From contig JADJBS010000013.1 of NCBI GenBank assembly GCA_016703665.1, positions 95,887 through 159,886 on the forward strand: a DNA stretch of 64,000 nt, given 5' to 3'. Every line of letters begins with the position of its first letter. The first letter of the stretch is position 1. The notes under the pieces are model-generated. The model had not been told where the DNA came from. It ran no database searches and saw nothing but the letters and a program-made list of their open reading frames with translations. The DNA comes from Candidatus Defluviibacillus avedoerensis. GTDB taxonomy: Bacteria; Pseudomonadota; Gammaproteobacteria; Burkholderiales; Burkholderiaceae_C. This document shows, piece after piece, positions 61,401 to 64,000 of the stretch. A program made the position numbers and the translations under genes.

Positions 61401-63163
61401 GTGGCTTGAAACACCTGCTTGGCGCCCTGCTGTTTACGCTCGTTTTGGGCAGCGTTGCGGCGACTGTTAGCAATGACTACTACCTGCGTATCGGATTCAC
61501 GATGTGCATCTACTACCTTTGCGCCGCAGGTATGAATGTTCTGGTGGGATTTGCGGGCCAAAAGTCACTCGGTCAAGCGGGACTCTTTGCCGCTGGCGCC
61601 TATGCGGTGGCACTGCTGACAACCAAAACAGACATGAGTCCCTGGTTGGCACTGTTGCTTTCTGCAGTGATTTCGGGCGTCTTTGGCGTACTGATTGCCT
61701 TGCCGTCTTTGCGAGTCAAGGGGCCTTATCTGGCGATGGTAACGCTGGCTTTCGGCATCGTTGTCGAAAAAATGGTCACCGAATGGACGGATGTATTTGG
61801 CGGCGCTGGCGGCCTGTTTGGCATACGCGCAATTTCCTGGAGCGACGCGCCGCTGAGCATGCAGCAATGGGTGTGGTTTGGTCTTTGTCTTTGCTTTGTC
61901 ACGCACATATTGATCCGGAATCTCGTACAAGGTCGGTTTGGTCGAGCTTTGCTTTCGCTGCAGGCCGATGAAATTGCGGCGTCTTCGGTAGGTGTGCGTG
62001 TTTATCGCGCAAAGGTGATGGCATTTGTCGTCGCCGCTGTTACCTGCGGGGTTGCCGGGGCGCTGGTTGCACAGCAGAACCAATACATCAACTCGGACTT
62101 CATCACGTTTCACCTGTCCATCTTTATTCTGTTGTTGGTTCTGTTCGGTGGCATGGCGTCTATCTACGGCCCCCTGGTTGGCGCCGTTCTTTTAACCAGC
62201 ATTGACGCAGCACTGTCCAGCTGGCCATCGGTTCAACACTTTGTGTACGGCGCACTATTGTTGTTTGCGCTCTACGTTATGCCTGGCGGTGTGATGGGCG
62301 TGTTGGATCATTGGCTGGCGCGTCGGCGCGCGATGCAACCCAAAGTGACGGACGGACTGTTGTCGAACGTGGACTTGAGCTTCCAGATAAAAAGCGGAGA
62401 TGAACTGCTGACGGTTGACAGCGTGTGCAAGTCCTATGGTGGCGTTAAGCCAGCTCAAAATGTGTCGTTCAAGCTCCAGCACGGTCACGTGCATGCGCTG
62501 ATTGGCCCCAACGGCGCTGGCAAGACCACCATGATCAATATGCTGACCGGAATTGTGCGGCCTGATTCAGGTTCGATCAGGTTTTTGGGAAGCAGCATTG
62601 TGGGCGTTCCCGCGCACAAGATTTGTTTCCTGGGCATGGGGAGAACCTTCCAAAATCTTCGCTTGTTTGGTGATCTCTCGGTTCTCGACAATGTGATGGT
62701 TGGGCGTCATGCACGCATGCGTAACGGTTTCTGGGTTTCAATGCTTGCGCTGCCCCAGGCCAGTAGTCAAGAAACTGCAGCCAGAGCCAGGGCACTTGCG
62801 CTACTCCAACTTGTCGATCTTGCGCATTTGGCTGATGCACCGGCAGGAAGTCTTTCCTACGGCCTGCAGCGCAGAGTAGAGCTTGCACGAGCGCTTGCGA
62901 CGGATCCTCAGCTTCTTCTTCTTGATGAGCCAGCTGCAGGCCTTAACCCTCAAGAGACGGCTGAACTCGGTGATCTTTTGGTGCGTATCAGCCGCATGGG
63001 ATTGTCCATTCTGATGGTCGAGCACCACATGGACTTGGTCATGCGCGTCTCTGATCACGTCATCGTCCTTGACTATGGGGTCAAGATTGCCGAGGGTAAC
63101 CCTGCCGACGTGCAAGCAAATCCCAAAGTGATCGAGGCCTACCTTGGCAGCGACGAAGACTAG
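61397..63163 (+). CDS. LivM-LivG fusion: ABC permease and ATP-binding protein
   Basis: 588 aa. Residues 1-300 are the LivM permease (DYYLRIGFTMCIYYLCAAGM, GFAGQKSLGQAGLFAAGAYA, QADEIAASSVGVRVYRAKVM coupling loop). From about residue 325 the LivG ATPase follows: VDSVCKSYGGVKPAQNVSFK, Walker A IGPNGAGKTTMINML, FQNLRLFGDLSVLDNVMVGR, signature GSLSYGLQRRVELARAL (LSYGLQR, a usual LivG variation), Walker B LLLLDEPAAGLNP and the switch EHHMDLVM. All ATPase residues are intact. Fused permease-ATPase proteins occur in betaproteobacteria, so this is a known variation. It starts in the last codons of livH and ends just before livF. Confidence 0.94.
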   Translation: MSGLKHLLGALLFTLVLGSVAATVSNDYYLRIGFTMCIYYLCAAGMNVLVGFAGQKSLGQAGLFAAGAYAVALLTTKTDMSPWLALLLSAVISGVFGVLIALPSLRVKGPYLAMVTLAFGIVVEKMVTEWTDVFGGAGGLFGIRAISWSDAPLSMQQWVWFGLCLCFVTHILIRNLVQGRFGRALLSLQADEIAASSVGVRVYRAKVMAFVVAAVTCGVAGALVAQQNQYINSDFITFHLSIFILLLVLFGGMASIYGPLVGAVLLTSIDAALSSWPSVQHFVYGALLLFALYVMPGGVMGVLDHWLARRRAMQPKVTDGLLSNVDLSFQIKSGDELLTVDSVCKSYGGVKPAQNVSFKLQHGHVHALIGPNGAGKTTMINMLTGIVRPDSGSIRFLGSSIVGVPAHKICFLGMGRTFQNLRLFGDLSVLDNVMVGRHARMRNGFWVSMLALPQASSQETAARARALALLQLVDLAHLADAPAGSLSYGLQRRVELARALATDPQLLLLDEPAAGLNPQETAELGDLLVRISRMGLSILMVEHHMDLVMRVSDHVIVLDYGVKIAEGNPADVQANPKVIEAYLGSDED

Positions 63164-63186
63164 AACCGTTGGAGACCCCGTTCACC

Positions 63187-63897
63187 ATGCTCAAAATTGA
63201 ATCAGTAGAAATCGCATATGGTGCGATCCGTGCTGTCAAAGGTGTGTCCCTCCAGGTGCGCGCTGGCGAAGTCGTAACCATCATCGGCGCGAATGGTGCT
63301 GGGAAAATCACCCTGTTAAAAGGCATTGTTGGCCTGGAGCCGTTAACCGGCGGCAGCGTAACGATCAATGGTGTTGATTGCAGCACGATGCCGGCACACC
63401 AACGTCTAGGTGTTGGTGTCGCTTTGTCCCCCGAAGGCCGGGGCGTATTTCCAGACCAGACGGTTCATGAGAACCTGTTGCTGGGTGCCTATTCAAAGCG
63501 TTCAGACCCAGCACGAGTGTCCCAACTGATCGAACAAGAGTTCACGCGGTTCCCTAGGCTGCGGGAAAGACGGGAGCAGATGGCAGGCACGCTGTCCGGC
63601 GGCGAGCAGCAAATGTTGGCCATATCGCGCGCCTTGATGAGCGAGCCGCACTTGCTCTTGCTGGATGAGCCTTCTCTTGGTCTGGCGCCACTGATCATTG
63701 CCGAGATATTCCGTTCAATTCGCGCCCTGCGCCAATCAGGACTAACGATTTTGCTGGTTGAACAAATGGCCAAGCAAGCCTTGACCGTCGCTGATCGTGC
63801 GTACGTGCTGGAAACAGGCCTCATCACGCTGGAAGGTACCGGGGCCGAGTTGTTAAACAACCCGGCTGTTCGGGCCGCTTACCTGGGTAGCCACTGA
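63187..63897 (+). CDS. livF: LivF-type ABC ATP-binding protein with altered Walker A
   Basis: 236 aa. MLKIESVEIAYGAIRAVKGV starts the fold. Walker A reads GANGAGKITLLKG: the first hydroxyl residue after Lys, which coordinates Mg in almost all P-loops (GxxGxGK[ST]), is Ile (ATC at the position where ACC/ACT is expected). The rest is normal: LSPEGRGVFPDQTVHENLLL, signature TLSGGEQQMLAISRALMSEP, Walker B LLLLDEPSLGLAPLI and LVEQMAKQAL. If real, this half-site would hydrolyse ATP poorly, while LivG could carry the transport. ATG 63187 has GGAGA (63172-63176) 11 bases upstream; TTG 63169 is less likely. Its stop overlaps the next gene start by one base. Confidence 0.93.
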   Translation: MLKIESVEIAYGAIRAVKGVSLQVRAGEVVTIIGANGAGKITLLKGIVGLEPLTGGSVTINGVDCSTMPAHQRLGVGVALSPEGRGVFPDQTVHENLLLGAYSKRSDPARVSQLIEQEFTRFPRLRERREQMAGTLSGGEQQMLAISRALMSEPHLLLLDEPSLGLAPLIIAEIFRSIRALRQSGLTILLVEQMAKQALTVADRAYVLETGLITLEGTGAELLNNPAVRAAYLGSH

Positions 63898-64000
63898 TGC
63901 AGCCCGTGTCCCGGAAAGTTCGATTGTTTGAGCCCTTGCAGTTGCGGGGTTTACGCCTCAAGAACAGGGTTGTGATTTCTCCCATGATGCAGCATGCTGC
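63897..64000 (+). CDS. NADH:flavin oxidoreductase (old yellow enzyme), 3' truncated by the window edge
   Basis: The first 34 codons read MQPVSRKVRLFEPLQLRGLR, then LKNRVVISPMMQHAA. LFEPLxLRGLxLKNRVVxSPMxQ is the standard N-terminal stretch of the old-yellow-enzyme/2,4-dienoyl-CoA reductase family, an FMN barrel that reduces C=C bonds of enones or enoates. ATG overlaps the livF stop (TGATG), so it belongs to the same transcription unit as the Liv genes. An enoate/enone reductase next to a KstD-like dehydrogenase supports a cyclic-ketone or steroid-like substrate for the cluster. The rest lies beyond the window. Confidence 0.85.
   Translation, partial: MQPVSRKVRLFEPLQLRGLRLKNRVVISPMMQHA

Noticed and set aside
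61397..63163. LivM-LivG fusion as an assembly artefact
   Set aside because: The junction is a smooth in-frame linker of about 25 residues, and such fusions are known in betaproteobacteria, so I treat it as real and only mildly unusual.
1..64000. Prophage, transposon, CRISPR, tRNA or rRNA
   Set aside because: No transposase, integrase, phage structural genes, regular repeat-spacer pattern or tRNA cloverleaf was seen on either strand.

Overview
The window reads as a chromosomal segment of a betaproteobacterium, most likely family Comamonadaceae (Rhodoferax/Polaromonas/Limnohabitans-like). Reasons: fairly high GC, DctPQM-type TRAP genes, FadB-type beta-oxidation genes beside etfBA, Liv-type ABC genes with a permease-ATPase fusion, a mutL/miaA neighbourhood, and short AT-rich palindromes of the kind scattered in that family. 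There is no rRNA, tRNA, CRISPR array, prophage or recognisable insertion sequence.

Layout. 0-2.2 kb: a tri-haem cytochrome c open at the window edge, then a Phd/PIN toxin-antitoxin pair with a tandem-repeat operator. 2.4-4.7 kb (minus): glycine-rich RRM protein, VOC protein, two-cluster ferredoxin, broken YcaQ-like winged-helix protein. 4.7-7.6 kb: broken TRAP transporter. 7.7-8.4 kb: broken diguanylate cyclase. 8.5-20.9 kb: beta-oxidation locus (etfB, etfA, two acyl-CoA dehydrogenases, nitronate monooxygenase-like oxidoreductase, acyltransferase, CaiB/racemase-like protein, thiolase, FadB, enoyl-CoA hydratase). 20.9-22.3 kb: lipoprotein plus DUF6502-like pair. 22.5-27.3 kb: ABC transporter with an AttH/CrtC-like lipocalin protein. 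27.4-34.1 kb: housekeeping stretch (mechanosensitive-channel-like protein, miaA, Bcr/CflA pump, mutL, DedA). 34.2-46.6 kb: accessory metabolic island (AraC regulator, bile-acid:Na symporter family, sugar-epimerase/3beta-HSD-like and SDR dehydrogenases, a secreted propeller with one haem-binding motif, MFS, alkylsulfatase lipoprotein, GMC oxidoreductase, LysR, DMT exporter). 46.7-55.2 kb: PAS-GGDEF cyclase, long-chain acyl-CoA ligase, DUF4395, MBL hydrolase, HlyD-FtsX-ABC exporter. 55.6-64 kb: IclR regulator divergent from a KstD-like flavoprotein, SDR, complete Liv ABC uptake system and the start of an old-yellow-enzyme gene.

A dominant feature is the density of frameshifts between about 3.6 and 17 kb: nearly every gene of the YcaQ, TRAP, GGDEF, ETF, first acyl-CoA dehydrogenase, acyltransferase and CaiB group needs one to several single-base corrections, while 17.9-60 kb is almost clean. 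Several shifts lie in homopolymers and the protein sequence resumes perfectly in another frame, so I favour local consensus error over true decay. I mark these genes as pseudogenes, giving the full span of the reconstructed gene.

The two most interesting loci are the 55.6-64 kb uptake and redox cluster (IclR, KstD-like, SDR, Liv, OYE), which looks like a dedicated catabolic system for an unidentified cyclic ketone or steroid/terpenoid-like compound, and the 34-46 kb cluster, which combines an alkylsulfatase, alcohol/sterol-type dehydrogenases and a BASS carrier. Both functional proposals are inference.
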